A stretch of DNA of 13,364 bases from Promethearchaeota archaeon (GTDB lineage: Archaea; Asgardarchaeota; Lokiarchaeia; Sigynarchaeales; SOKP01), in contig SDNV01000077.1 of the NCBI GenBank assembly GCA_004524515.1, forward strand, positions 1-13,364. The letters are read 5' to 3'. The number at the start of each line of letters is the position of its first letter. The stretch's first letter is position 1. Positions 6,501 through 13,342 of the stretch are shown here, piece after piece. The notes below the pieces were generated by a model. That model was not told the origin of the DNA. It ran no database searches and saw nothing but the letters and a program-made list of their open reading frames with translations. A program made the translations under genes and the position numbers.

Positions 6501-6601
6501 TTAAAACTAAATTCTAAAGAAAATTACTCAATTAGGATTAATAAATATTGAACTCTGATTTTTAATAAGACATTTAGAAATTTAGTTTTATTTTATAAGA
6601 T

Positions 6602-6647
6602 TAAATCTTTTCTCTATAAATTTTTATTAGATCAATAGAGAGATTTA
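6602..6647. promoter_or_regulatory. Inverted repeat in the TFB upstream region
   Basis: TCTCTAT (6611-6617) and ATAGAGA (6635-6641) are perfect 7-bp arms with a 17-base spacer. The match extends outward as TAAATC (6602-6607) and GATTTA (6642-6647) with a 3-base bulge on the left. The left arm overlaps a TATA-like CTCTATAAA. It could be an operator, for instance for autoregulation of TFB. No experiment supports this. Confidence 0.4.
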
Positions 6648-6682
6648 ACTTTTGAACCAAATATTAAGTATTTCTAAACAAA

Positions 6683-7618
6683 TTGAGTCAAGAAAATATT
6701 AAAAACAAATTTAAAATAAGAAAGAGAATTAAATGGGATAATAATTGTGTTGAGGTAAGTCATTGCTGTGCAGAACCTTGTGTTGAGATTAGAGATGGGA
6801 ATGAAGTCTGCTTAAATTGTGGGATAACTTTCCAACGAAACTATGTTGGAAATGAAAGACGTGCTTATGATGCTGAAGAGATAAAAAATAGAAGACAAAC
6901 AGAGCCTATGTGGAGAGATTTTGGACCAAGGACAATTTTACCAAATAGAAAAATAGATTATACTGGAAATTCAATTAATGCAAAAAATGCATTATTGTTT
7001 TCTCGATTATCGAAAATTCAAAGATCGCTAATTACCTCTTTAGAACGAAATTTATGGGAAGCAAAACCTAAATTAAAAATGGTAATTTCCAAATTAAATC
7101 TACCTGAATATGTTAAGGATACAGCTTGGAGAATCTACTGTGAAGTAGCTAAAAAAAAGTTAACCATGGGACGATCTATTGATGGATTTATCGCGGCTTC
7201 ACTTTATGCTGCAATTCGAATTCATGAATTTCCAAAAGTATTAGATGATGTAGTAGATGCGTCCATGACTCCTCGACATACTATTTTTCGATCTTTAAGT
7301 TTAATAATCAAAGAAATCTTACCAGAATTAAACCTTAAATATCATCCAATAACTACTGAACATCTTGTTTACAGATTTGGTAATAATCTGAATTTACCTA
7401 TAAACATTCAAAGAGACGCATTAAATTTACTTGCAATTGTTTCTAAAAATAAATCAATTTGGATTGGTAAAGATCCAAAAGGATTAGCGGCCTCAGTTAT
7501 ATATTTAATTGCAAAGCAGAATAACAGAAAAATAACGCAAAAGGATTTAGCATCAATAGCGGGTATTACGGAAGTAACACTCAGAAGTAGGATAAAAGAT
7601 ATAAAAAAAATGACATAA
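6683..7618 (+). CDS. tfb: Transcription initiation factor B (TFB, TFIIB homolog)
   Basis: A 311-residue archaeal TFIIB homolog. It binds the TBP-TATA complex and recruits RNA polymerase. The N-terminal zinc ribbon is unusual: CC (28-29), C33, then C43-x2-C46-G, so the first Cys pair is not the standard C-x2-C and lies closer than usual to the second. The B-reader/linker region follows (NERRAYDAEEIKNRR at 57-71, WRDFG at 77-81). Two cyclin-like repeats cover about 105-200 and 210-311; the second ends in a helix-turn-helix, DLASIAGITEVTLRSRI, that reads the BRE. The length matches the family. The start is TTG at 6683 with no Shine-Dalgarno and an AAATATT box roughly 20-25 bases upstream, consistent with a leaderless TTG start. 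This could be one of several TFB paralogs. It is the strongest taxonomic marker in the window. Confidence 0.93.
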   Translation: MSQENIKNKFKIRKRIKWDNNCVEVSHCCAEPCVEIRDGNEVCLNCGITFQRNYVGNERRAYDAEEIKNRRQTEPMWRDFGPRTILPNRKIDYTGNSINAKNALLFSRLSKIQRSLITSLERNLWEAKPKLKMVISKLNLPEYVKDTAWRIYCEVAKKKLTMGRSIDGFIAASLYAAIRIHEFPKVLDDVVDASMTPRHTIFRSLSLIIKEILPELNLKYHPITTEHLVYRFGNNLNLPINIQRDALNLLAIVSKNKSIWIGKDPKGLAASVIYLIAKQNNRKITQKDLASIAGITEVTLRSRIKDIKKMT

Positions 7619-7790
7619 ATGATTGTTAGAAGTTGTTAAATTCTCCCACAAACAAATCCTTTAAAATATTGAAGATATATCATGATTTTTCTCTTTTTTT
7701 TTGCTAATCTAAATATTTGAAATCAAAATTTTTAAAAATTATAGTCGAAATCCTCTAGATTAAAAATTATATAAATTATAGATATAAAAA

Positions 7791-7800
7791 ATATAAAAAA
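7791..7800 (+). promoter_or_regulatory. TATA box of the frameshifted gene at 7820
   Basis: ATATAAAAAA is centred about 25 bases upstream of the ATG at 7820. Its presence suggests that the damaged gene downstream was, or is, transcribed without a leader. Confidence 0.45.
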
Positions 7801-7819
7801 ACATTAATATTGTTAAGTA

Positions 7820-8151
7820 ATGAGTGATTTGATTTCCAAAAATGAAGAAGAATTAATTAAGAAACTATCAAATACAAATACTATAAACGCAACAGTTGAT
7901 TTACTATTAGATACTCTCAAAAAAAAAAGATCTTGCTAATTTAATTATTATATATTTCGTAATGAAAGCAAAATCAGGTACTCACGGAGGACGGCTTAAA
8001 ATATTATATTAAGAATCACATTTTTCTTAGGTTTAAAAAGATTTTTACTTCTTTTGATGATTTTATTAAAGACTTAGAACCTGATTTGGATTTTATGGAA
8101 ATTATGTTAAAACTAGCTGGAAAAAAAAATCAACCTAAAGATTTAATTTAA
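7820..8151 (+). pseudogene. Unknown soluble protein gene with two frameshifts
   Basis: Three frames read end to end as one protein of about 110 residues. Frame A runs from ATG 7820 (MSDLISKNEEELIKKL, then NATVDLLLDTLKK) into an A10 run at 7919-7928 and stops at 7937-7939. Frame B resumes at 7929 with DLANLIIIYFVMKAKSG up to about 7979. Frame C continues from about 7981 as LTEDGLKYYIKNHIF, then FDDFIKDLEPDLDFM, to TAA at 8149-8151. One extra base at the A10 run and one extra base near 7980 explain both breaks. The protein would be helical and charged, with no Cys and no clear membrane span. I do not recognise the family. Its promoter looks intact. It is either a young pseudogene or an intact gene with indel errors in the assembly. 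Confidence 0.55.
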
Positions 8152-8307
8152 ATATAAACAAGATCCTTAGAGAAAACCCTAAAATAGACAAGATACATTC
8201 TTATATTGTATCAATTTGAGGCTTAATTCATCCCAAAATAAAGGATGAATTTGAGTTATTGATGTGAGAGACAAAATCGCAAGCTCGTACAAAAATTTGC
8301 TTGTAGA

Positions 8308-8962
8308 TCATTTTTATTTTCGATAGGGCTTATCTCAACCTTAGTAGCTTAAGTTCTTGGGATTGATAATGTAGATTAATAAACTATTTATTCTAATTAG
8401 ACCGTTTGATACTGGAGATGTTATTAAAATTGATCAAGATTATGGTTTAGTACGTTCCATTCGATTAACCAGAGTTATGATTGAGACTTTTGATAATATT
8501 AAAGTAGTAAAATCTAATAGTGAGATCCTTTCTTCTAAAATAATAAATTTCACTATAAATCTTAGAAAAATGAGAAATTTCTTGCAATTTAAGGATGAAA
8601 TTCATTATGCAGAAAAATTATTTCCTTCAATATTAGATGAAGTAGAAGAGGATGAAAAGACTTTGAGGAATGTATTTAGTTCATTGTTCAAATCAAATCA
8701 GATTCAGAAAGTACATAACTACATTTGGACAATGGAACTCCCTTATAAAGGTTTTTTTTCTAAACTTGATAAGATTGAGACTTTATGTAAAGAATATAGA
8801 AAAAATTTTAGGTTTAAACCAAGATACCATGTATCTGGAGTAGGCAGAGATATAACCATGAAATTTAGAATATTAACATTCGATACTGCAGCTCTTTTTC
8901 AATATCAGCCCAAATTTGCAAATAAATTATATGAAATAATTCACAACAATGAAGAGAAATAA
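8308..8962 (+). pseudogene. Truncated MscS-family mechanosensitive channel
   Basis: The frame open from 8375 to 8962 encodes the end of the pore helix and the whole cytoplasmic part of an MscS channel. RPFDTGDVIKI opens the beta domain, then ETFDN and SNSEILSSKIINF, typical of MscS, and an alpha/beta C-terminal domain ending near 8959. The N-terminal membrane helices are missing. Just upstream, another frame still reads SFLFSIGLISTLVA, a stop at 8350-8352, then VLGIDN. This resembles the first helix and the LGID segment of MscS, so decay with a deletion is likely. A shorter product could start at ATG 8477, but it would lack the pore and half of the beta domain. Without the membrane part it cannot form a channel. 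E. coli MscS has 286 residues; about 195 remain here. Confidence 0.75.
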
Positions 8963-9107
8963 AAATTTTTGAAAATCAAAAAATCTGAGTTGATATTCAA
9001 TAAATAGAACTTAACACTTATAAATTTCTTATCTTAATATTAATTATCTAAAATTAAAAAAATTAACTTCTTCACAAATATCGATTTTATTGAATATTAA
9101 ACTAAAG

Positions 9108-9131
9108 TTTATAAATTTAATAATTTATAAA
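9108..9131. promoter_or_regulatory. 10-bp perfect inverted repeat upstream of kaiBC
   Basis: TTTATAAATT (9108-9117) and AATTTATAAA (9122-9131) are exact reverse complements with a 4-base spacer, ending 51 bases before the kaiB ATG. Each arm contains a TATA-like TTTATAAA. It may be an operator or a doubled TATA element. A second TATA-like AATAAAAAG at about 9152-9159 lies about 27 bases from the ATG. ATCGATT occurs on both sides, near 9082 and 9142. Confidence 0.45.
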
Positions 9132-9182
9132 TAAGTTGAGAATCGATTAACAATAAAAAGAGGAATTAATTAAATATCAAAA

Positions 9183-9461
9183 ATGTCCAATACAACTTTT
9201 TATTTATTTATAGCAGGTAAAAAAGATCCTAAATCTCAGAAAGTTGTAAAAAATCTAAAAAAAATTTGCAAAGAAGAAGGAATTACTGATGATTTATTTA
9301 TTATAGATATAACAGAAAATCCACATATTGCGGAATCATTACGGATCATAGCTACCCCTTTATTAATGAAGACTTCACCTGAACCTATACGAACTTTTAT
9401 AGGAGATTTTTCTAATTTCAAATCTAATTTTTTCATTGATACAGATCAAGATTCAAATTAA
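9183..9461 (+). CDS. kaiB: KaiB clock-protein homolog
   Basis: A 92-residue protein of the KaiB family with a thioredoxin-like fold. In cyanobacteria KaiB switches fold, binds the CI ring of phosphorylated KaiC and opposes KaiA. The signature is clear: LFIAGKKDPKSQK (8-20), the strand IIDITENP (40-47), IATPLL (56-61) with the conserved Pro, PEPIR (66-70) and IGDFS (73-77). The length is close to the usual 100. kaiC follows 14 bases after the stop, which makes the assignment safe. The start is ATG at 9183. AGAGGA (9159-9164) is too far away (18 bases) to serve it, and a TATA-like box 27 bases upstream favours a leaderless mRNA. No kaiA is present. Whether it cycles or simply regulates KaiC cannot be read from sequence. 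Confidence 0.93.
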   Translation: MSNTTFYLFIAGKKDPKSQKVVKNLKKICKEEGITDDLFIIDITENPHIAESLRIIATPLLMKTSPEPIRTFIGDFSNFKSNFFIDTDQDSN

Positions 9462-9475
9462 AATTCCTTCGGGTA

Positions 9476-10936
9476 ATGTTCTTAATGAAAGGCATAGAAA
9501 AAATTCCCAGTGGAATAGACGGATTTGACATTATTTCTATGGGAGGGATACCAAAAAATAGAACTACATTAATTTCGGGTACCCCTGGAAGTGGGAAAAC
9601 AATATTCTGTACTCAATTTCTCCTCGGCGGTATTTTAAATTCTAAAGAACCTGGAGTTTTCGTAACTTTTGAGGAAAGACCAGAAGATATTATAACTAAC
9701 ATGACTGATTTTGGATGGGATATTCCAAATTATGAGGATTCTGGATTATGGAAATTTGTAGATGTTTCTCTAAATTTGGGCAACAATTTTGAAATTAGTG
9801 GTATTTACGATTTAAGTGGTTTATTAATCCGTATTAAGACTGCAGTGGAAATGATTGGTGCGAAACGGGTTGTTTTAGACTCATTAGCTGCACTTTTTAG
9901 TAGATTTCCCGACAAAACAATAGTTCGAGATGAAATATTAAGATTAAAATCTTGTTTAAATTCATTGGCAGTTACCTCACTTATTACTACAGAAAACTAT
10001 AATGATTATGGAGATAATAATCAATATAATATCATTGATTTTGTCAGTGATAATGTCATTGTTCTAAACAACTCATTGTCTGAAGAATATCGCAGACGGA
10101 CAATCGAGATTCTTAAATATAGAGGCACAAATCATAAAAAAGGGAAACATTCCTTTACCATTAAGCAAAATAGAGGGGTAGTGATTATTTCCTTTAAAAG
10201 AGAATTGGAGGCTCCGCAAATCCAGCGAAAGCGAAAATCTAGTGGTGTAAAAGAGCTCAACTCTATGATTGGAGGAGGTTTTTTTGAAGGATCCGCTATT
10301 CTTATTTCCGGACAAACAGGTACGGGAAAAACTCTGCTAAGTATTTCAATTCTTGAAGGTATAATACAAAAAAAAGAGAAATGTGTCATGTTCAACTTTG
10401 AAGAGAGCCGAGAACAAATATTTCATAAAGCTCGTATTTGGGGAATTGATCTAGAGCAAGCGGAGAATGAAAATATTTTTAGACTTATGTCTGTTTATCC
10501 CGAATCTGAAGGAATAGAAGATCTTATAGTGGATATAAAAACAGTGATCAATGAATTTACTCCAGTTCTAATAATTCTGGATAGTATTTCAGCTCTGGAA
10601 AGGATTACTTCTAAACTTACCTATAGAGAATCCCTTATAAATCTCTTCCTTTTTCTCAGAGAAAAAAATATTATGGGTATTTTCACTAGTACAACTCCAA
10701 CTTTTTCTAAACCATTTTTCGTTTCAGAAAAACATATTTCAACCCTTTCTGATGCTATAATTTTGCTTCACTTTTTTGAAAAGGAAGGTAAACTCACTCG
10801 TGGTCTGGGTATCTTGAAAATGAGAGATTCTGAACATGCAAAAAATTTTTATGAATATTCAATTGATAATACTGGGTTTCATATTCTCCAACCTTTAAAA
10901 TCTAACGCAGGATTATTTGATCAAATATTTCTTTAA
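9476..10936 (+). CDS. kaiC: Two-domain KaiC ATPase/autokinase homolog
   Basis: A 486-residue KaiC with both RecA-like domains. CI has Walker A GTPGSGKT (35-42), catalytic E66-E67 and Walker B ending at D135. CII has Walker A GQTGTGKT (279-286), E309-E310 and Walker B at D369. The HIST motif (420-423) keeps the Ser-Thr pair equivalent to S431/T432, the phosphosites of Synechococcus KaiC, and Ser417 stands at the T426 position. RGTNHKKGKHSFTI (216-229) and the KMRDSEH segment (449-454) match the family. The C-terminal tail after about 470 is short, so the KaiA-binding segment is missing or changed, consistent with no kaiA. A hexameric ATPase with autokinase activity is expected. ATG at 9476 or 9485 may start it; the second lies nearer the family norm. 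It is co-transcribed with kaiB. Confidence 0.95.
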   Translation: MFLMKGIEKIPSGIDGFDIISMGGIPKNRTTLISGTPGSGKTIFCTQFLLGGILNSKEPGVFVTFEERPEDIITNMTDFGWDIPNYEDSGLWKFVDVSLNLGNNFEISGIYDLSGLLIRIKTAVEMIGAKRVVLDSLAALFSRFPDKTIVRDEILRLKSCLNSLAVTSLITTENYNDYGDNNQYNIIDFVSDNVIVLNNSLSEEYRRRTIEILKYRGTNHKKGKHSFTIKQNRGVVIISFKRELEAPQIQRKRKSSGVKELNSMIGGGFFEGSAILISGQTGTGKTLLSISILEGIIQKKEKCVMFNFEESREQIFHKARIWGIDLEQAENENIFRLMSVYPESEGIEDLIVDIKTVINEFTPVLIILDSISALERITSKLTYRESLINLFLFLREKNIMGIFTSTTPTFSKPFFVSEKHISTLSDAIILLHFFEKEGKLTRGLGILKMRDSEHAKNFYEYSIDNTGFHILQPLKSNAGLFDQIFL

Positions 10937-10995
10937 AAACTGATTTTACACAGAAAAGGTATTAATTTTATAAAATGAGAATTAAAAACAATTTC

Positions 10996-11000
10996 TTTTT
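10996..11000 (+). terminator. T-run terminator after kaiC
   Basis: A short T5 tract (TTTCTTTTT context) about 60 bases after the kaiC stop is the best candidate for the end of the kaiBC transcript. It is weak. Confidence 0.25.
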
Positions 11001-11127
11001 CCCTCAGAAAATTTTGCGATTTCGGAAAACTAATATTCTTCTAATATAAAATGCAAAATCTAGGATCTATAGTAATAATTTTTTTAATCAAATGTTTCAA
11101 TTTTGAAAATATGAATAATATAATTCT

Positions 11128-11133
11128 AGGTGA
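11128..11133 (+). promoter_or_regulatory. Shine-Dalgarno of the aldo/keto reductase
   Basis: AGGTGA lies 8 bases before TTG at 11142. It overlaps GTG at 11130, which therefore cannot use it, and so points to TTG as the real start. Confidence 0.6.
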
Positions 11134-11141
11134 ATTTTATA

Positions 11142-11966
11142 TTGAACTTGTCTATAGACACTAAAATTGAGCTTAAAAATAGAATCAAAATGCCGATTCT
11201 GGGGTTAGGCACATGGGAATTAAAGGGCAAAGATGCCTTTAATTCCGTAAAATGGGCCTTGGAGGCAGGGTATAGACATATTGATACTGCAAAATTATAT
11301 GCTAACGAACAGCAAGTTGGTAAAGCAATTAAAGAAAGTGAAGTTCCGCGAGAAGAGATCTTTATAACAACCAAAGTTTGGGATAGCGACCAAGGTTTTA
11401 ACTCAACTATTAAAGCGATGGATAAAAGTTTAAAAAAATTAGATACTTCATACGTAGATCTCTATTTAATTCATTGGCCACGCAAAAAGAAAAGGAAAGA
11501 AACATGGAGAGCTTTAGAAAAGATTTATAAGGATGATAAAGCTCTCGCGATTGGAGTCGCTAATTATTGGATTCATCATATCCAAGAAATTTTAGATTCT
11601 TTTGAAATTGTTCCCGCATTGAATCAATTTGAACTCTCTCCTTTCCTATATAGAAAAGAACTCATTGAATTTTGCCAGTCTAAAGATATAGCTGTCGAAG
11701 CATATAGTCCTCTTACTCACGGAAAGAAATTAGAACATTCCCTCTTAACCAAAATTGCAGAAAAGTATAATAAATCAACTGCCCAGATTTTAATAAGATG
11801 GGGTTTACAGCATAATTTCATTGAGATTCCGAGATCGAGTCAAAAAAGTCATATCATCGAAAATTCAAACATATTTGATTTTGAATTAGATAAAGAAGAT
11901 ATGAATCATTTGAATAATTTAGATGAGAAATTTCAGCTACTTTATGATACAAGCAAATGGGATTAA
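11142..11966 (+). CDS. Aldo/keto reductase (2,5-diketogluconate reductase-like)
   Basis: A NAD(P)H-dependent carbonyl reductase with a TIM-barrel fold, AKR5/YvgN-like, 274 residues from the TTG start (278 from GTG 11130). The catalytic tetrad is complete: D48 and Y53 in HIDTAKLYANE, K78 in TKVW, and H111 in LIHWP. GLGTWELKG near the N-terminus is family-typical. The cofactor segment IPRSSQKSHIIEN (about 229-241) replaces the usual Arg of IPKSxxxxRIxEN with His, which could alter NADPH versus NADH preference. I chose TTG at 11142 because AGGTGA sits 8 bases upstream and the next residues, NLSIDTKIELKN, match the usual beginning of the family. It stands alone on the plus strand, 205 bases after kaiC. 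The substrate is unknown; such enzymes reduce many aldehydes and ketones, including methylglyoxal. Confidence 0.93.
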   Translation: MNLSIDTKIELKNRIKMPILGLGTWELKGKDAFNSVKWALEAGYRHIDTAKLYANEQQVGKAIKESEVPREEIFITTKVWDSDQGFNSTIKAMDKSLKKLDTSYVDLYLIHWPRKKKRKETWRALEKIYKDDKALAIGVANYWIHHIQEILDSFEIVPALNQFELSPFLYRKELIEFCQSKDIAVEAYSPLTHGKKLEHSLLTKIAEKYNKSTAQILIRWGLQHNFIEIPRSSQKSHIIENSNIFDFELDKEDMNHLNNLDEKFQLLYDTSKWD

Positions 11967-12676
11967 TAAGACCGATACTAAGGGAGGTAAAGATCTTAGA
12001 TATATATTTATCCAATATTTTACTAGGGCATACATTTAACTTTCTTTCGTGAATTTATCTAATATATTTAAATTACCTATTGTTAGAAAATTTTTGAACT
12101 ACCTCAAAATTCTCTGCTTTGCCTTTTTTAATTTAAAAAAATTTAATCGAAAAATTCTATCACTCTCTTCATAAATTTTAAACACTATATAAATTCAATT
12201 TTAATTGATTTAAATCATGAAATAATTTAGAATAAGATTCCAGAAATATTGTGGATGCTTCTCCTAGAAATATGTATTTTTTTTATCAGAAGAAAAAAGA
12301 GAGAAATTAAAAGGATATTTATTTATAGTTAATGGGTAGTTAACATTAAATTTAGTTTTTTTTCCTAATTTTTAAAATTCCTTTTAATTTCCACATTATA
12401 ATCAGATAATCATATTATTAATTTTGGTCTCTAGAAAATAAATATATATTTGCGAGTTTGGTTATAAGAAATAGGTTATTACATTTAGATAAAAAAATTA
12501 ATTAAAAATTCGTAATAAAGTAAACAAATTTTATTCCTATTTTTCAGTATTTATGGATTTTAATCAGCTCTTTTCTAGTTTTTATAAACAAAACCTATAA
12601 ATATTCTTTTATTGCCGTTAAGATATGATATAATAGAATTGTATTCTTAATGAGCAGTATAATAAAGTAATTATAT
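11967..12676. other. AT-rich gene-free region
   Basis: About 710 bases with no gene, RNA gene or repeat array that I can support on either strand. It holds many T runs (for example near 12283-12290 and 12357-12364) and an orphan Shine-Dalgarno-like GGGAGGT at 11982-11988, followed only by a 19-codon open stretch starting with ATC (11993) and ending at TGA (12050-12052). The last 50 bases contain TATA-like sequences (about 12630-12665) that could serve the small ORF at 12677. It may be a remnant of lost genes. Confidence 0.5.
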
Positions 12677-12859
12677 ATGAGCATTGAAATTATAAATTTC
12701 ATAGAATTTGATAGTATAAAGAGAACCTTCTATGAAAATATCTATTTGAATGATTTTAAAGTCTCTATTAAAATACCAATAAATCAAAATGAGGAAACCA
12801 ACGAAGAAATTAAAATTGAAAAGTTTGATTTGATGAAATATATCTTTTTATTTGGATAG
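12677..12859 (+). CDS. Small hypothetical ORF upstream of the kinase remnant
   Basis: A 60-codon ORF beginning MSIEIINFIEFDSIKRTFYE, with an acidic/Lys-rich middle (NQNEETNEEIKIEKF) and a hydrophobic end. TATA-like sequences precede it and it starts with ATG without a Shine-Dalgarno. I do not recognise it. It lies in the same frame as the kinase core at 12932-13342 but ends at TAG (12857-12859), so it could be the first piece of a broken sensor gene or a small independent gene. At this base composition chance is also possible. Confidence 0.35.
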   Translation: MSIEIINFIEFDSIKRTFYENIYLNDFKVSIKIPINQNEETNEEIKIEKFDLMKYIFLFG

Positions 12860-13342
12860 AATTTTTTCGATTTAACATCCAATCAAAGATAGATGAATTA
12901 ACAAGAATGAATGATGATTTAGAAAATCTGATGGATAGTACAAATTAGCATAGATTTGAACATAGAATCTGGAGATATGCAAATTAAAGAAGATGAGCTG
13001 TTACTAGATATCTTTGATAATATCTTAAATAATGCAGTTATCCATAATAAAAATAAGGAAAAACAAATCAAAATAAATATTTTTCATAATAGAAAGAATG
13101 ACCTGGATTATATTCAATTTGAATTTATTGACAATGGAATGAGTATAAATGTTGGTAGAAAAAAGAAGATATTCGAATCTATTTTCAATAATCCTGCACT
13201 TAAAGAGGGTGGAATGGGAATTGGTCTTTCATTGGTTAAAAAGATCATCGATAGCTATGAGGGAAAGTTTTGGGTAGAAAATCGAGTTAAAGGGTACTAT
13301 TCAAAGGGAAGTAAATTTATAATCTTAATACCTCAAGTTTAG
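12829..13342 (+). pseudogene. Remnant of a PAS sensor histidine kinase
   Basis: Two pieces in different frames. The first (12829-12948) contains SKIDELTRMNDDLENLMDST, the coiled linker that precedes a PAS domain in many sensor kinases and CheR-PAS proteins, and stops at TAG just where PAS should begin. The second (open from 12932, possible start TTG 12956) is a nearly complete HATPase domain. In residues from 12956 it shows the N box DNILNNAVIHN (21-31), DNG (59-61, G1), KIFESIF (71-77) and GGMGIGLSLVKKII (85-98, G2), then WVENRVKG and SKGS to the end. The PAS domain and any dimerisation/phosphoacceptor His region are missing between them. This looks like a kinase gene with an internal deletion. 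The ATPase piece alone could not signal in the usual way. Its stop is TAG at 13340-13342. Confidence 0.7.

Noticed and set aside
8217..8270. TGA codons read as selenocysteine
   Set aside because: Selenocysteine use is possible in such archaea, but there is no redox motif around these codons, no SECIS-like hairpin was seen, and the neighbouring genes are clearly decayed.
10073..10395. Minus-strand open frames inside kaiC
   Set aside because: They lie opposite the linker and the CII Walker A region of KaiC; no independent support.
11130..11141. GTG at 11130 as start of the aldo/keto reductase
   Set aside because: It overlaps the AGGTGA ribosome binding site; TTG at 11142 has the right spacing and fits the family N-terminus.
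12255..12329. Tiny ORF of about 24 codons with a hydrophobic segment followed by Arg/Lys residues
   Set aside because: Too short, no Shine-Dalgarno or clear promoter, and such Leu/Ile/Phe/Lys stretches are common by chance in AT-rich DNA.
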